Positions 1 to 8,330 of a stretch of DNA of 64,000 nucleotides are shown here, one piece after another. The first letter of the stretch is position 1; the number at the start of each line of letters is the position of its first letter. This DNA comes from an uncultured Alphaproteobacteria bacterium. Lineage in GTDB: Bacteria > Pseudomonadota > Alphaproteobacteria > Rhodobacterales > Rhodobacteraceae. Both the position numbers and the translations under genes were made by a program. The DNA lies in the NCBI GenBank assembly GCA_902524845.1, contig CABZEW010000001.1, positions 62,001-126,000 of the forward strand. The letters run 5' to 3'. The notes beneath the pieces were generated by a model. It saw nothing but the letters and a program-made list of their open reading frames with translations, was not told the origin of the DNA and made no database searches.

Positions 1-243
1 ATGTAAAAGTTTAGGCAACTTTATCTTATTGCTGACTGCAGTGAACACTTTTTCTTGCTCGCTAGAGGAAAAAGTTGGATTTCTCAAGAAAGCATTCAAT
101 CCGTAATCTGATTTCAAAAGGATACCAAGATCGAGCACGTGTTTCTCTACCTCAATGCATGTTTTCTCTTCCTCACATACAGAAAACAAGGCAAGCGCAT
201 ATCTCGCCGATGGCTTTGAGTTTATCTCCCTAATTTCTTGCAA
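1..243 (-). CDS. atpH: F-type ATP synthase delta subunit, N-terminal part (cut by window edge)
   Basis: This is the first 81 codons of the delta subunit, which links the F1 head of ATP synthase to the membrane stator. The reading frame is open to base 1, so the rest lies outside the window. The translation carries the family's N-terminal pattern: SARYALALFSVCEEE near residue 8, a run of helices, then LRNPTFSSSEQEKVF near residue 55, matching the usual 'A.ALF...L..nP.....eK' layout. The start is taken as the TTG at 243-241, because AAGGTGA lies about five bases upstream. An in-frame GTG at 252 is the alternative. In alphaproteobacteria atpH heads the atpHAGDC operon, which would run leftward off the window. 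A promoter-like sequence lies just upstream (302-330). Identification is by recalled family pattern, not by alignment. Confidence 0.85.
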   Translation of the reverse strand, partial: MQEIREINSKPSARYALALFSVCEEEKTCIEVEKHVLDLGILLKSDYGLNAFLRNPTFSSSEQEKVFTAVSNKIKLPKLLH

Positions 244-301
244 ACAGATCACCTTGAAATGATTAATAGTATGCTTTGTGTCGCAATATTGACCGCTTCC
301 T

Positions 302-330
302 TAAATAACAGAGCATATCAAATATGACAA
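302..330 (-). promoter_or_regulatory. Putative sigma-70 promoter for the atp operon
   Basis: On the minus strand TTGTCA (330-325) is followed by a 17-base spacer and TATTTA (307-302). It lies in the 120-base gap between the methyltransferase stop and atpH, with its predicted start about 50 bases before the atpH start codon. The -35 and the spacing are good and the -10 is only fair, so this is a prediction. Confidence 0.45.
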
Positions 331-363
331 GTTGTTGGTTACTCTTTTTTTAATTTTTTTACT

Positions 364-1110
364 TCAAGATCTAGACCGCGTAGAAATTGGAACCTTGACT
401 GAGCTGAAATACCGTCTTACCTTAGACGATTTTACATTTTTCACCGCGTAAACGTCTTTTCTTGCCTCTACTACAAGGAGACCTCCTAAAAAAAAACTAT
501 TTAACTTTGTCCCTAGTTTTTCCCAAAGCAATAGCGATTTAAGCCAATATCCCTTTTTTGCAGGGAACCCATAAAGACTGGGCGTTATACTATCGACTTG
601 GAATTGATTTTTTCGAAGCAAATCGGTCAGTTGTGAGATTGAATAAGGCTTCCCATATCCGAACGGAGTACTATCTGACCTAGCCCAAAAACCTGTTCTA
701 TTTGGTACAAGTATAATTAGCTTCCCACTATCTTTTAATACACGCAGCACCTCTTGTAATAAAAGATCTTGATTATCACTAACTTCTAAGCCATGCGATA
801 TCAAAATAATATCTGCTGAGGATGTATTTATTGGCCAAGAGACTTCATCGACCAGAGCACTCACACTTTTAGGTTCTTCTGGGCACGAAACAACGCCTTG
901 TTCACTTGGCATAAGCAAAAGAAAATCCTTGTCTTTGCTAATTTTTATTTTATCCTCCAAAAACGGACATGCGAAACCAAAGCCAATCGTCAAAGACCCA
1001 ATACCGGAGTTAATTTTTGCGCCCAAAACTCTGTTTATTAATTGTTTTGTAGTTCTTCCGAGCTCGGTACCATTGTAGAACTCTTTCAATTCAATAACAT
1101 CCAATTTCAT
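364..1110 (-). CDS. Class I SAM-dependent methyltransferase, unknown substrate
   Basis: A 248-residue protein resembling the methyltransferase often found beside gloB in Rhodobacterales. The best evidence is the C-terminal half of a Rossmann methyltransferase fold: HGLEVSDN near residue 105, then LLQEVLRVLKDSGKLIILVPN (the post-motif III strand, residues about 117-138). The glycine-rich motif I is degenerate (LTIGFGFACPF near residue 40), as in that subfamily. A patch rich in aromatic residues, GFWARSDSTPFGYGKPYS, follows. The gene is divergent from gloB with 80 bases between them. No substrate can be inferred from sequence. The C-terminal 25 residues are basic and of low complexity. Confidence 0.7.
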   Translation of the reverse strand: MKLDVIELKEFYNGTELGRTTKQLINRVLGAKINSGIGSLTIGFGFACPFLEDKIKISKDKDFLLLMPSEQGVVSCPEEPKSVSALVDEVSWPINTSSADIILISHGLEVSDNQDLLLQEVLRVLKDSGKLIILVPNRTGFWARSDSTPFGYGKPYSISQLTDLLRKNQFQVDSITPSLYGFPAKKGYWLKSLLLWEKLGTKLNSFFLGGLLVVEARKDVYAVKNVKSSKVRRYFSSVKVPISTRSRS

Positions 1111-1146
1111 TATTAGTATTCCAATATTGCTATATCCGTTAAGTTA

Positions 1147-1175
1147 TTGCTAGTATACTTCTCTGTATATATAAA
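1147..1175 (+). promoter_or_regulatory. Possible promoter for gloB
   Basis: TTGCTA (1147-1152), a 17-base spacer and TATAAA (1170-1175) lie just before gloB. The predicted start would fall after the AAGGA ribosome-binding site, which weakens it. An alternative -10, TATACT (1154-1159), would keep that site in the leader but has no well-spaced -35. The heptamer ATTGCTA occurs twice, 20 bases apart. Confidence 0.3.
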
Positions 1176-1190
1176 AAGGACCTCCGAAAC

Positions 1191-1955
1191 ATGTCTTCTA
1201 TTGAAATTATTCCCTGCCTATCGGATAACTATGCCTATATTATTAAAGATGACCAAACAAACAAGAATATTTTGGTAGATGCACCGGAGCATGCACCAAT
1301 AGAGAGGTATCTAGATGAAAACGCTATGAGCCTCGATTTTATTCTGATAACTCATCATCATGGTGATCATATAGATGGGATAAATCATTTAAAACTAAAA
1401 TATACACCAAAGATTATTGGTGCAAAAAGAGATAAGCATAGACTGCCTCCATTAGATATAGAAGTAGAAGAAGGAACAGAGTTAAGCATCGGATCGAAAA
1501 AATTTGATATTTATGATGTTGATGGACACACGTTAGGACATATCGCTTACAGTTTATTGGATGACAGAGCTTTATTTACAGGCGACTCATTGATGGTCAT
1601 GGGTTGTGGAAGACTGTTCGAGGGAACCCCGGACGATATGTGGAAAAGCCTTAAAAAGCTGAAGGGCTTACCCAAAGACATCATGATTTATTCAGGACAC
1701 GAGTATACAAAATCAAACATTGAATTCGCTTTATCAGTAGATCCAGAAAATGAAAAATTAACGGCCAGAAGAACAAAGGAATTAGAGAGGCTACAACGGG
1801 GAATTCCAACCGTTCCCTCTACTCTTAGAGAGGAGTTGGATACTAATCCCTTTTTAAGGGAAAGCGACCCATTAATAGCAGATCATTTGGACATGACAAA
1901 TCTTGATCCAATTTCTAGATTTGCAAAAATAAGAGCTCTAAAAGATAACTTTTAA
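1191..1955 (+). CDS. gloB: Hydroxyacylglutathione hydrolase (glyoxalase II)
   Basis: Hydrolyses S-D-lactoylglutathione to D-lactate and glutathione, the second step of methylglyoxal detoxification in the cytosol. The 254-residue length is normal for the family. The metallo-beta-lactamase metal site is intact: THHHGDHIDG (residues 54-63), GHTLGHIAY near residue 112, FTGDSLMVMGCGRLFEG near residue 130, and SGHEYTKSN near residue 168. The C-terminal HAGH substrate-binding domain ends in a conserved-looking NPFLR segment. The start ATG has AAGGA 11 bases upstream. It is divergent from the methyltransferase gene and is followed 66 bases later by clpA on the same strand. Confidence 0.95.
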   Translation: MSSIEIIPCLSDNYAYIIKDDQTNKNILVDAPEHAPIERYLDENAMSLDFILITHHHGDHIDGINHLKLKYTPKIIGAKRDKHRLPPLDIEVEEGTELSIGSKKFDIYDVDGHTLGHIAYSLLDDRALFTGDSLMVMGCGRLFEGTPDDMWKSLKKLKGLPKDIMIYSGHEYTKSNIEFALSVDPENEKLTARRTKELERLQRGIPTVPSTLREELDTNPFLRESDPLIADHLDMTNLDPISRFAKIRALKDNF

Positions 1956-2021
1956 TATTTTTGAGAATTTTGGTTTTAATAATTAAAAATATAGGTTAAG
2001 AATTATTGAGAAAGGATCAAA

Positions 2022-4334
2022 ATGCCATCATTCTCCAGTTCCCTTGAAAAGAGCATTCATAGTGCTCTGAAGTTAGCAAATGAAAGAAACCATGAGCTTG
2101 CAACGTTAGAACATCTGTTGCTTGCGCTGCTTGATGAAAAAGATGCGTCAAATGTTTTAAACGCATGCAATGTCAAAATAGATCATCTCAGGAATAATAT
2201 TGAGAACTTTCTAAATAATGAGTTAGGGAGTTTAGTTACTGAGGTTGAAGGGAGTGAAGCCGTTCCGACGACAGGGTTTCAAAGGGTAATTCAACGGGCT
2301 GCTATTCATGTTCAAAGTTCCGGAAGAAATGAAGTAACAGGAGCCAATGTTTTGGTAGCAATTTTTGCAGAGAGAGAAAGTCATGCAGCTTTCTTTCTTC
2401 AAGAGCAAGAGATGACTAGGTACGATGCCGTGAATTTTATTGCACATGGTGTGTCCAAAAATCCAAACTATGAAGAAACAAATGAGCTTGAGGACGGAGA
2501 AGAAAAGGAACCTACTGAAAATTCTAGCAGTAACCCTGAAAAGGAAACTGCGCTTTCAAAATACTGTGTAAACCTTAATGAAAAATCTAAAAAGGGTGAT
2601 ATAGACCCACTAATAGGAAGACATTTAGAAGTTGAGCGATGCATTCAAATCCTCTGCAGAAGAAGGAAAAACAACCCCATACTTGTAGGAGACCCTGGTG
2701 TTGGGAAAACTGCTATTGCTGAGGGTTTAGCACGAAAGGTGATCTCTGATCAAACACCAGACATTCTAAAGGGATCAACCATTTATTCTTTAGACATGGG
2801 AGCCCTTCTTGCTGGCACACGTTATAGGGGTGATTTTGAAGAGCGTTTAAAGTTAGTTATGAAAGAGCTAGAAAAGGATCCTAAGGCAGTTTTATTTATT
2901 GATGAAATACACACTGTTATTGGCGCAGGTGCTACTTCGGGAGGTGCGATGGACGCATCAAATCTGTTAAAACCTTCGCTTCAAAACGGTACACTCAGAT
3001 GTATGGGATCGACAACCTATAAGGAGTATAGAAACCACTTCGAAAAAGACAGAGCTTTAGCTAGGCGCTTTCAAAAAATTGATGTGGGTGAGCCAACTAC
3101 AGAAGACAGTATTAAAATATTGAATGGTCTAAAACAGTACTTCGAAGAACACCATAAAATAAAGTACTCGAGCGAATGCTTAAAAACTGCTGTGGAGCTT
3201 GCAAACAAATACATTCATGACAGAAAACTTCCTGACAAAGCTATTGACGTTATTGATGAAGCAGGCGCAGCGCAAAGCCTACTACCGCTAAATAAAAAGA
3301 AGAAAATAATAGGAGTTAAAGAAATTGAAGAAATAATTGCAAAAATTGCACGAATACCCTCCAAACGGATTTCAAAAAACGACTCAGAAGTTCTAAAAGA
3401 TTTGGAAAAATCACTTAAAAGAGTTGTTTTTGGACAAGATATAGCAATTGAAATGCTCGCTTCATCCATTAAGCTGTCAAGGGCAGGTTTGCGTGAGCCA
3501 GAGAAGCCAATTGGAAGCTACCTGTTTGCTGGACCTACGGGAGTTGGCAAAACTGAGGTATGTAAGCAGTTAGCTGATATCTTAGGTATTTCTATGCTAA
3601 GGTTTGATATGTCTGAGTATATGGAAAAGCACTCCGTTTCCCGTCTTATAGGTGCTCCTCCAGGATACGTAGGGTTTGATCAAGGGGGCTTACTTACCGA
3701 CGGCGTTGATCAGCAACCATATTGCGTTCTTTTACTAGACGAGATAGAGAAAGCCCACCCCGACGTTTTTAATGTTCTACTACAGGTAATGGATCACGGG
3801 AAACTTACAGACCATAATGGCAAATCAGTTGACTTCAGAAATGTGATTCTCGTTATGACATCAAATGCAGGAGCCAGCGAGCAAGCGAAAGAGGCGATCG
3901 GGTTTAATCGAACCAAAAGAGAAGGCGAAGCAGATGCAGCCATCGTAAAGATGTTTACGCCTGAGTTTAGGAACAGGTTGGATTCAATAATCACCTTTAA
4001 TTCTCTATCACTAGATATAATTTTACAAGTTGTGGAGAAGTTTATTTTGCAGCTAGAAGGTCAGCTTATCGATAGAAATGTAACCATAGAATTTTCTGAT
4101 GATACGCTGAAGTGGTTGGCAGAGGAAGGCTATGACGACAAAATGGGAGCAAGACCTATATCGAGAAAAATACAAGAGCATATTAAAAAGCCTCTATCCG
4201 AAGCTCTACTTTTCGGAGAGCTTAAAAAGGGTGGTATAGTTAAAATATCTGTTAATAAAAACAAGCTTGATTTAGACTTTAGACCCTTAGGCGAGAGACC
4301 ACCAAAAAAGATCAAAGATAATATTCTCTCCTAA
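2022..4334 (+). CDS. clpA: ATP-dependent Clp protease ATP-binding subunit ClpA
   Basis: AAA+ unfoldase that feeds substrates, including N-degron proteins, to ClpP in the cytosol. At 770 residues it has the ClpA architecture. An N-terminal Clp_N double repeat (about 1-145) and an acidic linker are followed by AAA1 with Walker A GDPGVGKTAIAEG near residue 223 and sensor/arginine-finger segments. AAA2 has Walker A GPTGVGKTEVCK near residue 505, then a ClpB_D2 small domain. The IGF tripeptide in EAIGFNR near residue 625 fits the ClpP-docking loop, and the absence of a ClpB middle coiled coil separates it from ClpB. A clear AGAAAGGA ribosome-binding site precedes the ATG. No clpS gene precedes it, although clpS-clpA is common elsewhere. 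Its stop codon abuts the stop of the convergent OmpA-like gene with no gap. Confidence 0.95.
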   Translation: MPSFSSSLEKSIHSALKLANERNHELATLEHLLLALLDEKDASNVLNACNVKIDHLRNNIENFLNNELGSLVTEVEGSEAVPTTGFQRVIQRAAIHVQSSGRNEVTGANVLVAIFAERESHAAFFLQEQEMTRYDAVNFIAHGVSKNPNYEETNELEDGEEKEPTENSSSNPEKETALSKYCVNLNEKSKKGDIDPLIGRHLEVERCIQILCRRRKNNPILVGDPGVGKTAIAEGLARKVISDQTPDILKGSTIYSLDMGALLAGTRYRGDFEERLKLVMKELEKDPKAVLFIDEIHTVIGAGATSGGAMDASNLLKPSLQNGTLRCMGSTTYKEYRNHFEKDRALARRFQKIDVGEPTTEDSIKILNGLKQYFEEHHKIKYSSECLKTAVELANKYIHDRKLPDKAIDVIDEAGAAQSLLPLNKKKKIIGVKEIEEIIAKIARIPSKRISKNDSEVLKDLEKSLKRVVFGQDIAIEMLASSIKLSRAGLREPEKPIGSYLFAGPTGVGKTEVCKQLADILGISMLRFDMSEYMEKHSVSRLIGAPPGYVGFDQGGLLTDGVDQQPYCVLLLDEIEKAHPDVFNVLLQVMDHGKLTDHNGKSVDFRNVILVMTSNAGASEQAKEAIGFNRTKREGEADAAIVKMFTPEFRNRLDSIITFNSLSLDIILQVVEKFILQLEGQLIDRNVTIEFSDDTLKWLAEEGYDDKMGARPISRKIQEHIKKPLSEALLFGELKKGGIVKISVNKNKLDLDFRPLGERPPKKIKDNILS

Positions 4335-6017
4335 TTATCGCTCTGTTAACTTAAATTCTATTCGCCTGTTTTTTGCCAGAGAATCCATGGAATCGGAAAA
4401 AGAGATTGGCTGATGCTCTCCAAACCCCGCCGCAGATAGTCTTTTTGGGTTAATTTCATGGGTATTAATCATGTACTTAACAACAGAGAGCGATCTTGCT
4501 TGGCTTAACTCCCAATTATCTTTAAAAATACTGCTCTGACTAAGCGGTGTTTTATCGGTATGACCGTCTACTCTAAGAACCCAATTTATATCTGCTGGAA
4601 TTTTTTGTGAAATATCTTTAAGTACTTTCGATATGGTGTCTAGCTGAAGTTTACCTGCTAACCCAATATCAGCAGAACCCCTATCAAATAGCACTTCAGA
4701 GGAGAAAACAAATCTATCACCAACAACATCAATACCCTCAATATCTCCGAGAATCTTTTTTAATCGCCCAAAAAAGACCGATCTATATTCTCGAAGGTTC
4801 TTCGTTTCCTTTTCTAATCTCTTTCGTTCATTTTCTTCTAGCTCAGCTCTTATTTTTTGTTCAGATGCAACTTTTGCTAGGGCAGCATTTAATTTTGCTC
4901 CTAACGATTTAATTTCTACATTGTTAGAATAGTCCTTGTCGATAGTTGCATCCAATATACCTGTTAATTCCTTAAGCCTCTCTTTGAGGGAATTCGTTTG
5001 AAGCGTAAGATTAGTAACCTCTTGCATTGACGCTTTCGCTTTTTCTTCCTGAACGCTCAATCTCAGCCTAGCTTCCCTCAAAGCTAAATCCTTCTCTTTC
5101 ATTACGTTATCGTTTCCCGACAGCTTTTTCTCAAATTTATCAGCCTGTTCTTTTAAGATCCTTTGTGCTTCTCGTGAAGCAGCTAATAGTTTAAGGGTTT
5201 CTATTGCTTTTTTTCTCTCTTCCTCAATGGTAAGGGTTATTAGGGCTAACTCTTCTTTCTTCTCCATAAGGTTTTCTTTTAGATTACTTATCGCATACTG
5301 TTCTAGTACTCGCCGTTTCTCTGTATCGGTCAAATCCCTATTAATCGATTCCATCTTTTCTTTGACCATACTGAGCTGGGTCTCCTTTTCATCAGTTAAT
5401 TTTTCAAGAGTTTGGTTTTCCAACCTTAATTTTTTTACTAATTGCTCCAAAGCGTCGTTAGTTGCTGCCATCATTTGTTCTTGCGAAATTTTTTGACTAA
5501 TGGTCCCTCTTGCTGCAGCTAAAGCCAATTCTGCAGCTTCCCTGTTTGAAATCTCTTTGGATGTTTTTTCCCTTTCAAGTTTTAGATTGTCATTTAGCTC
5601 TAAACGTTTAGCTATCAAAGACGCAACTTGAGATTTAAAATCTGTTATTTTTGTTTCTGCAATTGTGATATCATTTCGCAGTTTTGTAAGTAGATTTATT
5701 TTTTCTTGTAACTGAGCTTCTTGCATGGTCAGTTTCGCCTGTTGCTCGTTTGATAAAGATTGCAAATTTGACTTCTCAGTTTTTAGCATCCCCAATTGGT
5801 TTTTTAAGTCCTCAAGGTTGTTCCCTAATTGCGAAAGCTCCGTTTGCTGCTCATCCAGTTCAGTTTTTTGAGTGGTGATAGTGTCCCTTAAAACTGATTG
5901 CACTATCATAAATATTGATAGAATGAACATTAAGATAAGCAATATGGCCGTCATAGCATCCACAAATCCCGGCCATATATTTGCAGTAAATCGCTCTCCA
6001 CTCCTTCTGGTAAGCAT
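4335..6017 (-). CDS. MotB/OmpA-like peptidoglycan-binding protein with very long coiled coil
   Basis: Predicted inner-membrane protein anchored to peptidoglycan. Residues about 14-40 form one membrane helix starting WPGFVDAMTAILLILMF, with an aspartate where MotB-type proteins carry their proton-pathway aspartate. Residues about 45-410 are almost uninterrupted heptad-rich coiled coil, high in E, K, L and Q. Residues about 430-560 are an OmpA-family domain with DGHTDKTPLS, a NWELSQARS stretch and NRRIEFKL. Coupling to the ExbB/MotA-like gene two bases upstream suggests an ion-driven 5:2-type motor complex rather than a flagellar one, since no flagellar genes are nearby. The biological role of this pair is not known to me. 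It is much longer than typical MotB (about 300 residues) because of the coiled coil. Confidence 0.8.
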   Translation of the reverse strand: MLTRRSGERFTANIWPGFVDAMTAILLILMFILSIFMIVQSVLRDTITTQKTELDEQQTELSQLGNNLEDLKNQLGMLKTEKSNLQSLSNEQQAKLTMQEAQLQEKINLLTKLRNDITIAETKITDFKSQVASLIAKRLELNDNLKLEREKTSKEISNREAAELALAAARGTISQKISQEQMMAATNDALEQLVKKLRLENQTLEKLTDEKETQLSMVKEKMESINRDLTDTEKRRVLEQYAISNLKENLMEKKEELALITLTIEEERKKAIETLKLLAASREAQRILKEQADKFEKKLSGNDNVMKEKDLALREARLRLSVQEEKAKASMQEVTNLTLQTNSLKERLKELTGILDATIDKDYSNNVEIKSLGAKLNAALAKVASEQKIRAELEENERKRLEKETKNLREYRSVFFGRLKKILGDIEGIDVVGDRFVFSSEVLFDRGSADIGLAGKLQLDTISKVLKDISQKIPADINWVLRVDGHTDKTPLSQSSIFKDNWELSQARSLSVVKYMINTHEINPKRLSAAGFGEHQPISFSDSMDSLAKNRRIEFKLTER

Positions 6018-6019
6018 AA

Positions 6020-7243
6020 TTAACCCTTGCTGCTATTCCTTGCCAAATCTATCATAGCCTTGCTGAGTTGAGCTAAATCTGATCTTAGTTCTGAAAGGGC
6101 ATCTTTACGTGCATTTGCCAATTCATCAACCAACCTTGACAGCTGCACTTCGATATTCCTAAGGCGGGTCAAGTTCTCTAAATCCCTACTACTCCTCTCG
6201 CCAAACTGTCCTTTAATTAATGTATTCAGATCTTGTTGGGTAGAAATTAACTTTTCAATGGAAGTATTTTCAAATCCATCAGTGCTATTTACTGTTTTCG
6301 AACTTGTGAACTTATTGCCCACAAGCTCTTTTATAGCCTTCGATAAGCTATCTATTTGATTACTTGTTGTTGAGTTATTCTCTATCGATTTTTCAAACAT
6401 ATCTCCTAGTTCCGATATTTGTGCCCCCACCGCGGATATAATTGGGGTAATTTTACCGTTGCTTGTTAATCCATCGACGTTTTCAGGATCACCAAAAATA
6501 CCTATACTTGTGAAGGATGAAAGCCATTCTTCCAATTGCATGTAGAATCTGTTCTGACCGTGGTTGGCAAACAACTCCAAAAGACCAACCACTAGACTAC
6601 CAGCCAAACCAAGGAGAGATGAGGCAAATGCCGTTCCCATACCACCAAGTTGGCCTTCTAAACCCGCCATCAAATTATCAAAAACGTCAATCCCCGTTTG
6701 CCCTTCTTTGGGCACTAAACTTTTTATAGTGTTGACGACCTCCGGAACAGTGATTGCGAGTCCATAAAAAGTCCCAAGTAAACCTAAAAAAATAAGCAGG
6801 TTTATAACATAACGCGTTATATCTCTTGCCTCGTTCAACCTTGTAGCTACCGAGTCTAGTATCGAGTTCAAAGAACTTGAATTTAAGCTAGTTTTCGATT
6901 TTTTCCCTTTTAGTAAAGAAGCCAAAGGTATCAACAATCTGGGAGGGTCTGAGAACTCATGGCCTGGCCTATCAAGAGCAAAATTCTCAACCCAATTGAC
7001 GGCACCGATTATTACAAATATTTGCCAAAAACAGCAAAGAATCCCAAAAAAGAAAACTGTTAAAATTACCCCATTTAAGTATGGAGAAGATAAGAAAATA
7101 GGTGCAACGGAGGGGAACATAAAATAACTTCCAACCATTACTAGCAACAATGAAATAAGCATCAGTAGTACCTGCTGTATAGGTTGGCTGAACCCTTGTG
7201 TTTCAGCTCTTACTAATTTGAGTGAGTATTTTTTCTTTGCCAA
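6020..7243 (-). CDS. ExbB/TolQ/MotA-like proton-channel subunit
   Basis: A 407-residue membrane protein. Two hydrophobic segments lie at about 27-48 and 58-83. A further pair lies near 140-165 (NLLIFLGLLGTFYGLAITVP) and 203-225 (GTAFASSLLGLAGSLVVGLLE), the part that resembles MotA/TolQ/ExbB helices 3 and 4. The C-terminal 150 residues are cytoplasmic and helical. It begins with TTG (7243-7241), since the first in-frame ATG would remove the first membrane helix. It is followed two bases later by the MotB/OmpA-like partner, so the two are almost certainly co-translated. It probably forms the stator channel for that partner. TolQ is less likely because tolR, tolA and tolB are absent. Confidence 0.75.
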   Translation of the reverse strand: MAKKKYSLKLVRAETQGFSQPIQQVLLMLISLLLVMVGSYFMFPSVAPIFLSSPYLNGVILTVFFFGILCCFWQIFVIIGAVNWVENFALDRPGHEFSDPPRLLIPLASLLKGKKSKTSLNSSSLNSILDSVATRLNEARDITRYVINLLIFLGLLGTFYGLAITVPEVVNTIKSLVPKEGQTGIDVFDNLMAGLEGQLGGMGTAFASSLLGLAGSLVVGLLELFANHGQNRFYMQLEEWLSSFTSIGIFGDPENVDGLTSNGKITPIISAVGAQISELGDMFEKSIENNSTTSNQIDSLSKAIKELVGNKFTSSKTVNSTDGFENTSIEKLISTQQDLNTLIKGQFGERSSRDLENLTRLRNIEVQLSRLVDELANARKDALSELRSDLAQLSKAMIDLARNSSKG

Positions 7244-7346
7244 TATCTATCCAAAAATTTATTAAAATCTTATTATTTGTTCTTAGCGACTAAAAAAAGC
7301 GTTAACATTGTTGAATCCAAATTAAGTCCACGTATACCAAATTTTC

Positions 7347-8330
7347 ATGAAAAAAAAAATATATACCTTTACCTTAATTCTATTTGTCGTTTTGTTATCA
7401 TTGTACTTCGTATGGACATTGGCTGCAAATATTCAAAAAGAAGCGCTTCAAAAGAATTTACGGGACGAATGGGCATTTAATTTAAGCAATGAGAGTATTA
7501 CAGCCTACGGTTTTCCTTTTAAATTTGGAGTAAAAGTATCAAATTTCCAGTCTCCTCTAAAGCATATTCCAGTCAGTTTGCAGTTCTTAAAATTAGATAT
7601 CGTCAGATTAATTTATAATTTTTCTGATGTTATTATTTTTGTAGAGAAACCTATGATAACCAGTACTGGTTATCCAAAATTCAATAGCTCAGCAAATAAA
7701 TTGGAGGTTAGCATATCTAACAGACCTTTTTCTGGTAGGTTTAAATTAATTAGTGAACAAGAAGATTGGCAAATATCCGAGGATAGAAAACTTAGAAGGG
7801 TCGAAGCAAAAAAAGTAATTTTTGCACTGAAGGATATGGACAAAATGAAATTAGCTTTTTATCTTCAAGCGAACGATTTAAGTTCTAGTTTTTTGAATAA
7901 AATTCAGGAAAGGGACCCTGAAAAGCCAAATGAATTGATCCTTAAAGGTACAATTTCAAATAGTTTTATAGGTAACTCGAATGCTCCTTATCGGCCAATC
8001 AAGCTCGAATCGATAATGCTGGAGCAAATAGATATTGATATTGGGCTCTTAAAGCTAGGTTGTAATGATGCGGTTGCCATAAATTTGATAAACTTGACTA
8101 GTGAAGGTGATATTAATTGCCTCTTAAGACTTAACTCCAAGGACATTTCAAAAATGGAAACTGATAATGAGATACTTAAAAGAATTATAGATTTCATTAA
8201 CTTACTCCTAATCATAAAAAACCCAACCAATACTGCTGAAACACAAGCGGTTCCCGTTAGTTTTAGTTTAGATAAAGGATTATTTTATATAAACGCAATT
8301 CCCATTTACCAGCTTCAAAAAAAAGACTAG
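7347..8330 (+). CDS. DUF2125-family membrane-anchored protein
   Basis: A 327-residue protein with a short basic N-terminus and one hydrophobic segment (residues about 4-25, FTLILFVVLLSLYFVW), so probably a periplasmic protein held by a signal anchor. The remainder is beta-rich with few charged clusters and looks like the alphaproteobacterial DUF2125 family: an early GFPFKFGVKVSNF motif near residue 52 and repeated beta strands after it. No enzymatic motif is visible and the function is unknown. The start codon is followed by a run of ten A. It is divergent from the ExbB-like gene. Its TAG stop shares the palindrome CTAG (8327-8330) with the tyrA stop on the other strand. Confidence 0.65.
   Translation: MKKKIYTFTLILFVVLLSLYFVWTLAANIQKEALQKNLRDEWAFNLSNESITAYGFPFKFGVKVSNFQSPLKHIPVSLQFLKLDIVRLIYNFSDVIIFVEKPMITSTGYPKFNSSANKLEVSISNRPFSGRFKLISEQEDWQISEDRKLRRVEAKKVIFALKDMDKMKLAFYLQANDLSSSFLNKIQERDPEKPNELILKGTISNSFIGNSNAPYRPIKLESIMLEQIDIDIGLLKLGCNDAVAINLINLTSEGDINCLLRLNSKDISKMETDNEILKRIIDFINLLLIIKNPTNTAETQAVPVSFSLDKGLFYINAIPIYQLQKKD

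Noticed and set aside
4335-7243. Zorya-type anti-phage system (ZorA/ZorB resemble the ExbB/OmpA pair)
   Set aside because: No ZorC, ZorD or ZorE gene or nuclease nearby. The pair sits among housekeeping genes with normal base composition, and the long coiled coil is in the OmpA-like partner, not in the MotA-like one as in ZorA.
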